From assembly GCF_012489685.1 (NCBI RefSeq), contig NC_080043.1, forward strand, positions 12,146,223 to 12,210,222: a stretch of 64,000 nucleotides of DNA, read 5' to 3'. A program made the position numbers and the translations under genes. The stretch's first letter is position 1. Each line of letters starts with the position of its first letter. Source of the DNA: Lotus japonicus (Eukaryota; Streptophyta; Magnoliopsida; Fabales; Fabaceae). This document shows, in pieces, positions 12,222 through 22,939 of this stretch. Under the pieces are notes generated by a model. That model was not told the origin of the DNA. It ran no database searches and worked only from the letters and a program-made list of their open reading frames with translations.

Positions 12222-14170
12222 ATAATTATGCTTTAATGTGGTACTATAAAACTTGTCGTCCTATCTTATGAAAATGAATAATTATACCATTTCTTATTAA
12301 GGGATTTATATCTTATATGGGTGTTTAACTTTGTTATAGTTGTTGTTTTTCTTAATTATTTCTGAATCGAGCTTTAGTTTTTTTTTATTGGGGTGGAATG
12401 ATTTACAAAACTTAATTGATTTGTATTAGCATTCATATGTGTGTGAATCTGCCCTAACTTAACTAAATTGACAAAATAGTTGTACCATAGGACATCTGAC
12501 TAACCGATACGAATGATAAAGACCCCTTACTAAAATACTACCTTCGGTCCTATGAATAAGAGGCAAAAAAAACTACCTCACACAGTTTAAGAAAAAATGT
12601 TAAAGAAGTTAATTGTGATAAATTTGTTCTAAATTAATGTTAAACTTCCAAAATTACCCGTGTCATATTATGTGTAAGTGGCATGGGAAAGTGTGATTAG
12701 TCTTGATGAGTGGGATGAGAGAGAGTATAATCAATGAACTACACATTTTACCAGTTTAAAATTAGAGAGATACATCCATCATACTCACTAAAATATCTAC
12801 ACATCATTTTTTCAATTTCCCATAATGCCACATCGTCTACCCTATTTTACTAACTTTTTACTCCAACCCAAAAACTCTTAAAAGTTTCTATAGTGGATCC
12901 CACCATCAACATCACATTTGTATATTTTATTATTTATCTCCATTTTAATTAATTGTAAGTGCTTGTAATAAATACAAACTTACATTTCAAGTGTAATGTG
13001 GAGTATCTATTCCCACATACTCATCTTTGTCATGTTGGAATTGAATATGTACTCTAATGGTAATAGATACCCATATGAGTATGTATTTAACATTAGATAC
13101 TACCATTGGATATGCTCTTAGTAAGGGTAATAATGTTAAAAAATAATTAATATGACACAACCTTCAATTTAGTTCTTATAAAAAAGACCAAGATAAACTA
13201 CTCCTTTGATTTGAATGTCATTGACGAGATAAATGCACAAGTAGAGGAATTGTGCCATGGAGTGGTCTCCTGCACTGACATGCTTACTGTTGAGATTCCA
13301 TCGTCTCTCTTGGTGGACCTTTATGGGCTGTTCGGTTTGGGAGAAGAGACTCAGCCACCACTGGTAGTTTGAGTTCTGCTAGCACACACTTAACTTCTCC
13401 CTTTATGAATCTCAATGGCTTCACCGTTGCTCTAAAACAAGAATTTGACGATCAATGAAATGATGTTTATATCAGGTGCTCACACAAATTTTTTTTTTTC
13501 AATGAAAAATGAATGGAGGGAAATGTAACATTTTGGAGCCAGGCCCGTGCGGGAAAATGAAAATTGAAAAATTTTCAATAATATTTTGGAGGGAAGTAGA
13601 TTTGAGAGAGAAGCAACAATAATAATTCGTGGGATAAGGAAATTTTAAGTTTAATAAACTTTAGTTCCTCTATCATAGTTGATGTGTGAATTTGATCTTA
13701 ATTTTAAGTAAAATGTAATTAATTTTTTTACTTTTAGGATTTAAAATTATTTCACATATTTATTTAATTTTTTTATGTGCTTATGTGCACATTTTTAACT
13801 AATTGTAATTCTTTTGTATGTTTAATTTAGTATTATATACAAAACATATAACATTTGCATGCAAATTTTATCTGATTTTCAGTTGATATCATGCAAATTT
13901 TATAATTTATTAATAATTTTAAATGAATAATACTTATATTCATATAATTAATTCCTTTTGTTGTTTCACAAGCTTCTTTAGGTTTGCGTTGGTAGTTTAA
14001 TTTTTTTTTTCGATACATCGGAAAACAATTAATATTTAATTAAATATACTAAAAACTCTTTTAATATTTTCTTTCTCATTCCACGTTTCATAATTTACTT
14101 ATAATGTTATTAATATATTTTTTTTAAATTCCCTCAATTTATTGAGTATTTTTACGTTCAAATATAACAA
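12222..14170. other. Intergenic DNA with MITE-like remnants
   Basis: No gene seen. At about 12538-12600 the text TACCTTCGGTCCTATGAATA followed by AGAGGCAAAA resembles the terminus of a Tc1/mariner-type (Stowaway-like) miniature element. A possible matching inverted end (TTATAAAAAAGACC...CTACTCC) lies at about 13178-13207. Between them, at about 12960-13125, is a second short repeat-like block around CTCTAATGGTAATAGATACC and its partial inverse. Boundaries and target duplications could not be fixed. Confidence 0.3.
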
Positions 14171-15160
14171 CTCCTTCGTCTTTTCGCAACTGGTCATCAT
14201 CGTGGTTAGGGTTCGGTTCCCATCTCTGGAAATTCACCACCGTGCCGGAATCTCGTACTCCGTCGCAGAAACCTCCATCAGGTACATCACCGAACAACAA
14301 CTACCACTTTGATTGGAACTGTATCGTTCGTTCATCATGGTTCATCTACACGCATTTTCCTTCCCTTATTATTCCCTTTGCGTTCTTCAGATTTTGTCAA
14401 ATCAGTGTGATTCATCAGCTTCTTTGTTTTCCCATCACTTTCGGTATTTTGAATGTCATTTTATCCAGATTTTTAGTTCAAGCATTGATAGGTTCGAATT
14501 AATTAGGGTGAAAATGAAATTTCAAACAAAAGGAGGAGAAATTTGATAAAAAAATGTTGTTGAAGTTGCTGAAATCGTAGTTCTTTGACATTTTATTGTT
14601 GTGATTTTTTTTAGTTGGTGGGTGGTTGAGATTCTACTTGTAATAGAGTGGCTTTGGTCTCCGTCAGATGAGGATTAAGAAGTAAAATATGTTGTTATTC
14701 TTGTACTTGTACTGCATTTGAGGATGTGGTTCTTGTTTTAATCCGGTTTCAAATTTGGGTTCTAATATAGTATTGTTGTTTACTGTTTTATAGAAATTTT
14801 GATAAAGTGGCAACCATTCATTTCGAATGAGTGGGTGAAATTGTTTTAAGTTGATCAAGTGTGTAGATGTAATGTATATTAGTTAGGCTTTTAACTTGTA
14901 TGTATAAATTGTGTTCCATGAAAAGTTTCGATTACTTGGACACGACTGTACATAAAATTTAAGTGAATTACTTGCGAATTGTATTTTGAGAAAAATATTT
15001 TATTGTTCCTATGTCTTTAGCCTGATTGATTTTAAATTTACAAAGATTGTAATCATGACCTCCTATGACATGACTGTAAATTTAGAGCTTCTATTTTGCT
15101 CTGTATAACTTTTATTGTGCATTGATATTTCACTTGTCTTTCTAATTTTGCTGCAGGTGA
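14171..15160 (+). other. Probable 5' untranslated exon and leader intron of the Transposase_24 gene
   Basis: A GC-richer stretch at about 14171-14280 ends in TCAG followed by GTACATCACC, which could be a donor site. A TTTGCTGCAG acceptor lies at 15147-15156, four bases before the ATG at 15161. This is the layout of a non-coding first exon and a leader intron of about 870 bp. The open frames within (such as 14242-14502) show no known domain. Confidence 0.4.
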
Positions 15161-16958
15161 ATGGCATCTCCTGATGACGAGAGTGCTCCCAACATCCAGG
15201 AAAAGAAGCGTGGGGTGACTGTTATGAAAGAGGTCGCCCGTGCAAGAAGCAGGGGAGTGAAACTTGAGGCAATAATAATATACTTATTACTTCAACAATT
15301 TGATCATGTTTGTATCTTGTCTAAACACATATATGATATATCTACTCCGTCATCTTTGTTAGGTTGGATGGAATAAAAGGGGTCAACCAATTGAACCCAA
15401 CTGCTCAAAATTGGTGGGTTATATTGGGGTCGTTGTTCGGCAGATGGTGCCAATTACTTGTGATCATTGGAGAGATAAGGCTTTGGACGATTTAAAAAAG
15501 AACATTTGGGCTGATATAGAGGTGATTTACTTACTCTAACCTTCTGGTGATGTTTCTTAATCTAACATACTTCCTCTAATACGTTGTGGATTTTTGCAGT
15601 CATCTTTTGTTGTTGATGAGAGTCGTAGGCGATTTATACTTATGGAAGCCGGTAAATTGCATAGACAATTCAGAGCTCACTTAACAAGACGGTTTCTAAG
15701 AGATGCTGATGGGAATGTCAATGAGCACCCTCCAGCAAAATATGCACACATCATATCTGAGGATGTTTGGAGAGCTTTTGTAGCTAAACGTGTCGAGGCC
15801 TCCTTCCAGGTGATATGATTTATATATGGAAAATCACTTGTCCTTATATTTGTTATATACGCATCACAATCATGCATTGATATGATTACTGTGTCTAACA
15901 GAAATTAAGTGAAGCAAATAGAAAAAGAGCGTTAAATCCTGCCTATCCATATAGAAAATCACGCATGGGGTATGCACGCCTTGAGCAAAAGTTGGTATGT
16001 GTATATATGCATAAAATACTAGATCATAATATTGATTTTTAATAAGTTTGATTAATCGCCTCAATCTACAGCTACAGGAGATGAGATCAAAGAATAAACC
16101 ACCAAAGACTGCCCGTGTAGACAAGGCCAATGTGATTGACAATGAAAACATTCAGCAAGTAAGGGACCATTGTATTAGTAGGATAATACTTTGAATTACC
16201 TTTTTCATTTGTTATTTTATTATCATAATAATGATTATCATCTTTCACACTTGTGTGCCAGGAGACTTTATCACAGTCAGTATCACAGGGGGAGAAGCAA
16301 GATTGTGGTAGTCAGGACATACTTGGTAAAGTCTTTAATGTACCAGAGCAACCTGGTCGTGTTAGGGGTGTGGGATTTGGGGTCTCTATAAAAGACTACT
16401 TCCCACCTCAAAAGCGCCAGAAACGGGACAATGCAAGTGAGATACAGCGCTTGACAGAAGTGGTGGAAAGCCTCATGCGACAGGTTAATGATTTGGAAAA
16501 TCGACTTCAGATGCAGAATGATGTGGAGAGGCAGCCTAATTCACGCCCTAGTGCCATACATAGTTGCATGCTCACACCTTCCAACCTTCATGTGGTAATT
16601 ACCTTCCTTTCTACGTACTCCATTCACAGTTAGTTGGTATCAAATATTATAATCATTAATTTACAGTTAAGTACATTGATAGACTTATATAGTTGCCAAA
16701 TTTTCAGATACCCACAAAATTCAAAGGGAAGGGTACAGGCTTAATTGACTTATTTTATTGCAATATTTTCAGTTACCTGGAAAATCCAAAGGGAAGGGTA
16801 AAGGCTTGGGGAGCACAAAGAAGTCTATTGCGCAACCAATGAAGAACCAGGGAAAATCTGTGCTTCAGCCTTCTGCTGCAGTTCGTGCTCTTAGCCAGTC
16901 CAGCTCCTCAGATGGTAGTGTCTCAGGTACTACTTGGAAGTTCAAAAAAAAAAAGTAA
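15161..16958 (+). CDS. Transposase_24 (Ptta/En/Spm-type) protein, seven coding exons
   Basis: Coding exons are 15161-15268, 15363-15521, 15600-15809, 15902-15994, 16072-16158, 16262-16594 and 16773-16958. The first six are whole numbers of codons and the joined frame stays open for about 391 residues. The protein opens MASPDDESAPN, then has WNKRGQPIEPN and LVGYIGVVVRQMVPITC. Further on come DHWRDKALDDLKKNIWADIE, a segment with FILMEAGKLHRQFRAHL, and YRKSRMGYARLEQKL, the pattern of the plant Ptta/En/Spm transposase family (Pfam Transposase_24). A coiled coil follows (EIQRLTEVVESLMRQVNDLE) and then a Lys-rich tail. Intron 1 uses a GC donor (GAG|GCAATA). No TnpD-type transposase or CACTA ends were found nearby, so it may be a stranded transposon gene or a host-adopted one. 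The last exon is uncertain: splicing from 16926 to 17126 instead stops within a few codons. Confidence 0.75.
16701..16807 (+). repeat. 65-bp tandem duplication spanning a splice acceptor
   Basis: The acceptor and first codons of the last exon (TTTTCAG at 16766-16772, then AAATCCAAAGGGAAGGGTAA) have a diverged copy 65 bp upstream (TTTTCAG at 16701-16707, then AAATTCAAAGGGAAGGGTAC). The upstream copy would read open for only a short distance. Confidence 0.75.
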
Positions 16959-17125
16959 ATAAAACAATTAGTGATGTTAAAAAGGGTATAAACTTAAGGG
17001 AGTATATAAATAAAAACTTAACTTTCACAGACTAATTGTAAGATTTTATGTTATTTTGGATCACAAGGGTGAAGTTGTAGACAAGGCTAACTTGGTTATG
17101 TTTTTATTCTTGTTTTTATTTGCAG

Positions 17126-17368
17126 GAAGTTGTTGAACTTGTGAAGGAAGTTGCTGAATCTGTGAAAGTGACTATTATAAATTTGTCACCCAGATTTTGT
17201 TTTAAGGCCTTTGAGGAGGCTCTGAAAAGTGTGCCTTCAGGAACTGTGTTTAATTTGTTGTCATCAGGTTTCTGTTTCTTTCTTTATGAAGTACCATCGA
17301 TGGCTGGGAAGACCGACCACCTAGTAAATATAAAGCTAATATCTTACTTTCCTAGTAATGCTTTCTGA
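17126..17368 (+). other. Possible extra 3' exon, not in frame with the gene above
   Basis: After an acceptor (TTTGCAG, ending 17125) there is an open stretch reading EVVELVKEVAESVKVTIINL and then SPRFCFKAFEEALKSVPSGT, with a possible donor (TCATCAG|GTTTCT) near 17268. It has coding-like composition, but joining it to the upstream exons gives a stop. It may be an alternative exon or part of a 3' untranslated region. I do not recognise the peptide. Confidence 0.25.
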
Positions 17369-19798
17369 ATTTTAGAAATTTTTATGCAATGGATATTTTT
17401 CATGTTTTAGAAATTTTAACCATGCACGGTTATTGAAGTAGCTGCTGTCATTTTTGCCTGAGTAATCTAGTTCAGTTTCTTTGGTCTTCACCGCACCTAG
17501 GTTGAAATTGCAAGAGCAATTTAGTATACTAAAAAGAAATCTCATTAAGTTTCTTTTGGTGCTAAAACTGTAAAATGGCTATGGTGCTATTGGTTTTTTA
17601 TTTTTTGACAATGGATGTCAGTGGTAATTGGTAAAACTTTGATCCCTCAGATATATAGAAATAATTACTCTATATTCTGTAGTGTTTTCACTGTTTTGCT
17701 GGGTACTACAGTTAACGAATGAACTTATGATTCATATTTCGCCGTTAGATAAATGCATGAGGGCTGTTTCATTTTTAAATTTTTTTGTTCTATTTAATCA
17801 GAGCTTGTTTAATTTTCTAAAATTTGAATGTTTTGCTGAAAATTTGAATAGCTGGCAAATGTAGTGTACTAGTCTATGCTATTTATACCCTTCGGGCTCA
17901 ATTTTTAACTATTTGCAACTGCTCAAACAGCCTCAAGGGCTGTGGTAATGTTAAATTGATGAATTTTTCTAATGAGATTGTCTAAATTATTGTAGGTAAA
18001 GCTTGGGGTTAAGTGAGTTAGGAATTTCGTATTTTATTATTTTAAATGTCATTGGTTCACTTAAAACTAGTGCGATTTAACCCAAACTGTTTTAGCCTTA
18101 GACAAACGTTTAAATCTTCTTGCGTATTGGTTTTATCATCTTTACCCGATGAGATTTATTTACTGCACGATTTCTTTTGTTTGTTTCTTTTCTGATTTTG
18201 CTGCATTCCTGTAAGTTTAGGTTAAATAAATCATGTGTTCGGGTTTCAGGTCAAGGCATTGGCTTAGCTTTTGCATCCACTGATCCACATTGAGTTTGGG
18301 TTTGGGAAGGTTAAAAACCTATATCCAACCCTACTTGTTGCCATCCCTTAGTATCTGAATTCATTTTAATCAGTTACATTATAACTTGTTCACCATCCCA
18401 TTAAAGTGAAACTTACCATGCTCCCCATCGAAAGCACTCTCATACTTGGAATATTAACTTATTCTTTTGTGACTTATGAATTCCTTGTCTCAGCGAGAGA
18501 TGGACTGTGATTTTCATGTTCGTAAGAAACCAAGAACGGTAGAGGGGAGGGGAGCGAAAACATAAAGATGGCATACATGTGAGGGATTTCATGATGATTA
18601 GTTGAGCCTTTGGATTAAATTGAAACATAAGATTTTATGTTAAAATAAAGAGGGAATAGTCTTATTTGGTCCTTGAAGTTGTAGACGTTCTTCACTTTCT
18701 TCCCCGAACTTAGGAAATAGATTTGGAAGTCCCTGAAGTTGTAAAATGTGAGTCACGTTAGTCCTTTGGGAGGTTTTCCGTTCATACGTGGTTAATGACC
18801 ATCCCATGTGCCACATGGGTGTTAATTAGTTCCCGAAGTTGTGTCTTTAATCTCAATTTAGTCCCTATGCGTCAAGTTGGGAGTTTTTCCGTTGTATGGA
18901 GTCTTTCCATGCGTGGCTTTACTCTTCTTTTTGTGTGGAGTTGATATCCATAATGTGATCCTTAATTATGCATCCTTATGTTTCAAAAATAAAACTCATG
19001 TCTTTACGAAATGTTAAAGTGGGCATGTTTATTTCCGCATTTGGTTACTTTGGTAATTCCCTGAAAATCGGGGTGTTGCATTATGCTTTTAGAGGCTTGA
19101 AAAGGTGAGTTATCTTAGCTTAACTCACTTTTCTTCCGATCCGTGATGAGGCAACTCAAGTGAGTTGAGTTGGCTCATTTGACCGTCCTAACTATAAGAA
19201 CTTATTTGGACTTTTTTGTGATTATTATGTTGACTTCAGGGGCTGATCAGCTCGCGAGGAGGTGATTGTAGGTTGTGTGATATATATGTGAAAAAAATTC
19301 ACCAAGTGTTGGAAGGGCAAGGAACCTAGGAAGATGTTGTAAAAAAAAGGATCCTAGGTTGGTTTAGAAATGTGCTAGGTACAAGACTCTGTCCAATTTA
19401 ATGCTTCAATTGAGAAGCTTACAATGATGGAACAGGAAGCAAGGAGGTATTTGAACAAAGTTCTTACAGGAGACAAGGGAACACTTCAATGACTTCACCA
19501 TATTTACCACATTATGCAACGATATTGTTAATTGTTCAGCACAAAAATAGTGAAATATATAGGAAGGCCAATACCATATACAGGATTAAATGTAATTTTT
19601 CATCCAGTTAGATTTGTTGGTTTTGAAGGGAGCCGAGCTCAAGTTGACCAGATTTTCCTTGACATTTTTCTAATTCAATATTGATGGGGAATCCCCCACC
19701 TCGTTTTTTCTACTATTTGTGCTCACGCTGCTTCTATCCAATGAAATTTGATTTTTCCATTAAAAGATTTAGAAACTTTGCCATCTTTGTTATTTATA
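17369..19798. other. Intergenic DNA with LTR-like scraps
   Basis: No gene seen. At about 18995-19080 the text GTTAAAGTGGGCATGTTTAT followed by ...CGGGGTGTTGCA resembles the 3' end of the solo LTR at 6453-9422, and is probably a truncated relative. At 18660-18910 there is a diverged direct repetition of phrases such as CCTGAAGTTGTA, whose family I cannot name. Confidence 0.4.
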
Positions 19799-21195
19799 GG
19801 CTTAATCCAGTTTTTGGTCCCCATCTTTTGTCATAAATATGGCTTTGGTCCCTCGCCGGAGCAAAGGTGGGGGCAGGTCCCCAGTTTTTGGCAAAATAGT
19901 TGGTTTTAGTCCTTCTGGCCGGTTGGGTCAACGCCGGAGCTCCGCCAGCTGACGTGGCAAGCCACGTCAATTAGTGAACCTCGCTGGATTTTTTTTTCTT
20001 TTTTCATTAAATTAAAATTAAATCAAATCACAAAAATTAAACATTAATTAACTCTCACCAATTAACCTCCTTTTTAATTAATTAAAATCCTCACCCAGAT
20101 TCTTCTTCATCATCATCACCATCATCCTTACTCATCTTCTTCTTTTCACTCTCAAACCCAGAAATTTATGGACACTCCATCCCCAACCCCAACCTCATCT
20201 TCGCCACTGATTCTTCACACAACACCAACCACACCACGACCCCCAAACCCATCTTCCCTTTCTTTCTTTCTTTTTCACGCTCTCTCTCTGCTTCTGTTAC
20301 TAGGTTTCTCTGCTTCTTCTTCTTCTTTTTTCCTCTGAAACCCTAGCCACCTCTCCTGCGCCGCCGGCCTCTACTCCGTGCGTGGCTACGATGGATGGCC
20401 CGGAATTGACCAGATCTGGGTTTTTCTTATTTGGATTCAGATTTGGCGGCGAGGCGAAGCTCCGGCATGAGATCCAGCAGCTCCTTGACAGAAACTTCGG
20501 GCGAAGCGGTTTATTCACCACGACGTCGACAACAGGAACGGCCTCCCGGCGATCAGGTGCTCTTGCCGGCGTACGGGGGCTCCCAAATCAAGCTCGATGA
20601 CAAAGAGTTTCTTTTGTTCAGGGATGAGGATATTCTGGGAATTTTGGGTGCTTGAGATCGGGTTTGTGCATACAGGGAAATGCTAATTGTGGATTGTTTA
20701 GAAATAATCTAGGATCTCATATAGAGAATGCAATTTGGTACCAACATTTATAAGGGAATTTTTTAAGCAAGTTTTGCTTCCTTGTATTCTGAGTAATTGC
20801 AATGTGAACTTTATTTGATCTCGTGTTTCGTCTTTGTTGTTTTAGTTCTCATTGTGCAATATGTTAATTTCTCTTGGCTGCTAACCTTTTTTTTTTTGAA
20901 ATGTTGGCTGCTAACCTCAAAAAAAAAAATAAAGTTGATGATGTTGTTAACTAATTTAATAATTTGTGTTTTAATTTTTTTTAAATGAAAAAGAAAAAAA
21001 AAATCCACGTGGACTCATAAAATGACGTAGCAATGCCACATGAGATTCCCGGAGCTCCGGCGTTGACCCAATCGGCCGGAAGGACCAAAGCCAACTATTT
21101 TGCCAAAAACTGGGGACCTACCCCCACCTTTGCTCCGGCGAGGGACTAAAGTCATATTTATGACAAAGGATGGGGACCAAAAACTGGATTAAGCC
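19799..21195 (+). mobile_element. Long-TIR (Pack-MULE-like) element carrying a chaperonin-10 fragment
   Basis: The ends are long, imperfect inverted repeats of roughly 180 bp: GGCTTAATCCAGTTTTTGGT at 19799 and its inverse, ending ...GGATTAAGCC at 21195. Both arms contain the matching segments TTGGCAAAATAGTTGG, GGGTCAACGCCGGAGCTCC and CTCGCCGGAGCAAAGG. The interior has a 5'-leader-like, TTC-rich segment, a GC-rich segment (about 20340-20655) with coding-like composition, and an AT-rich segment. No transposase is encoded. Long TIRs plus captured genic sequence fit a Pack-MULE, but I could not find a 9-bp target duplication (flanks GTTATTTATA and AAAAGATAAT). The superfamily is therefore by analogy to 24629-24854, 38335-39123 and 51004-52255. 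Confidence 0.7.
20548..20655 (+). pseudogene. Captured chaperonin-10 (GroES/CPN10) 3' fragment
   Basis: One frame reads GDQVLLPAYGGSQIKLDDKE, then FLLFRDEDILGILGA and a stop codon. This matches the C-terminal third of plant mitochondrial-type 10-kDa co-chaperonin, where GD.VLLPEYGG and FRDEDILG are conserved. The N-terminal two thirds of the protein, including the mobile loop that contacts Hsp60, are absent. The upstream open sequence in this frame (from 20431) is not chaperonin. The fragment lies inside the inverted-repeat element at 19799-21195 and is best explained as transposon gene capture. Function as a co-chaperonin is not expected. Confidence 0.8.
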
Positions 21196-21541
21196 AAAAG
21201 ATAATTATGATAGTTTTTCTTGTTATGTCAGGAACATGTGACTGGTAAAATTAGCTTGTTAGAGTAGTAGACTTTTACAGATGCTCTGTCAAACATGCCT
21301 ATTCAATGTATTGGAGATTGTTTATTGGTATCAAAGATATAATAACATTCACTGATTCACTTAAAGGGTGATACAAAAGAGAACAAGTATGTTTCTAGCC
21401 TATTGCAAAAGACTTACAAACTTTTTTATTCAACAAATCAATAACAGCAAAGTAAAACCCAATACATTAAAAAATAGAAATCAACATTGAAGGAGTAGAA
21501 CTGTATAAAAGATGGATAAAGATTTTCAAGCATCCTCAACA

Positions 21542-22834
21542 TTAAGCAGCTTCCTTGAGCTTCTTGGTGATGGTAGCAATGTACTTCCCTTGGTGAAATG
21601 CTTGCTCCAATTCAAGCTTTGTGGGCTGTCTTGAGCCATCACCAGCATAAGTTCCTGAACCATATGGACTTCCACCTTTCAGTTCATCCATTACAGACAT
21701 TCCAGCACCAAATGTATATCCAATTGGAACAAACAACATTCCATGATGAACCAACTGAGTTATAGCTGTGAGCCTGTCATACATAAATTCCAAAATTCCT
21801 CGTCATTAACATTTCATTCATCGTAATTATAGCATGTTTAATTTGAATCAACATATTTTTCCTTAACAAATTCTGGTGATCACAAGCTATTCAGAGAAGC
21901 TTTTCCCCAGAATCGATTCTAACTTCGAATCAATTAAAGTAGAAAGATTTCCGAACATGCTATCAGGTAGAAACTCTTACGCTGTTGTCTCTTGCCCACC
22001 ACCTTGGGAACCTGTGCTGTAGAAGAGTCCAGCAGGCTTGCCAGCAAGCTGTTGTGTTTTCCATAGACCTCCAGTTGAATCTAGAAAAGCTTTAAACTGT
22101 GCAGCCATCATTCCAAATCTTGTTGGGAAGCCAAACACAAATCCATCACCCTCAGAGAGCTCATGAGGGGTAATGATTGGTACATCACTCTTTGGTGGTG
22201 CCCCCATCTTACCAAGCACCTCTTCTGGCAATGTCTCTGGTACCTGCTCAAAATTTCAATGTAGTCAATAAAGAAAACTTGAAATGTACTCTTCTCATAT
22301 CATACAAAAATTAATTTGAGCACAATTTTTTTTGTATCATATTGACTACAAATTGTCACAAAAAGAAAGGTCCAAAAGCTAGTGGAGTCCTTCACTTGGC
22401 ATAAGTCGTGTTGAAACATGAAAAAGCAATGATTGAGGTTAAAAGTTTGAGATGTCATGAAACATTGGAAAGCATGAAGGAAAATCTGAACCTAACTTAA
22501 TTCAGAGGACAATGATATATTGAATGCTTAGGATAAAATATATATATACTTGCCTGCCATAGTTTGGCCTCAACACCTTCAACAGAATCAGCCCCCTTTT
22601 TTATTTCTTCTGCTAGTCTCTCCACATGCCTGTACATTGAGTAGTACCTGTGAAAGTAATGCAAAATTTTCATTTGGTGAAAAAATCTGATCAGCATTGG
22701 ATTGACAAGACAATGTGAGACAGAGAATAACTCTGTATATCCACAAAGATATTAACAAGTTAAAGAAAAACAAATCAATGATGTTGACAAGAAAGATTAT
22801 AAGATGCATACACAATGTAAAATTTGACAGCCAT
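21542..22834 (-). CDS. FQR1-like NAD(P)H:quinone oxidoreductase, copy 1
   Basis: Four coding exons on the minus strand (22812-22834, 22554-22647, 21981-22243, 21542-21773) give 203 residues, the usual length of the plant FQR1/WrbA family. These FMN flavoproteins reduce quinones by two electrons and limit semiquinone formation. Visible features are the N-terminal [11 protein letters not shown] strand and FMN phosphate loop, and then [30 protein letters not shown], the [12 protein letters not shown] loop and [10 protein letters not shown] follow downstream. The loop reads YYSMYRHVE, where family members I know have Gly in place of Arg14. Intron 2 starts with GC (CAG|GCAAGT); the others are GT-AG. 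It differs from copy 2 at 8 residues by my reading. Confidence 0.95.
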
Positions 22835-22921
22835 TGATGATCTTCTAAGGAATCTCTGTGTTTCTGTGCAATACTAATACTACCTGAATCGAGGAATGCA
22901 AAATAGCTGGAAGAGGCAGCA

Positions 22922-22930
22922 ATATTTATA
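22922..22930 (-). promoter_or_regulatory. TATA box of FQR1-like copy 1
   Basis: TATAAATATT on the minus strand, about 90 bp before the start codon. The same box at the same relative place occurs before copies 2 and 3. Confidence 0.6.
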
Positions 22931-22939
22931 GTTGAGCTT

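Noticed and set aside
20300..20521. Minus-strand 73-residue open frame in the chaperonin-fragment element
   Set aside because: It overlaps the plus-strand GC-rich captured DNA, has no domain and is likely a shadow.
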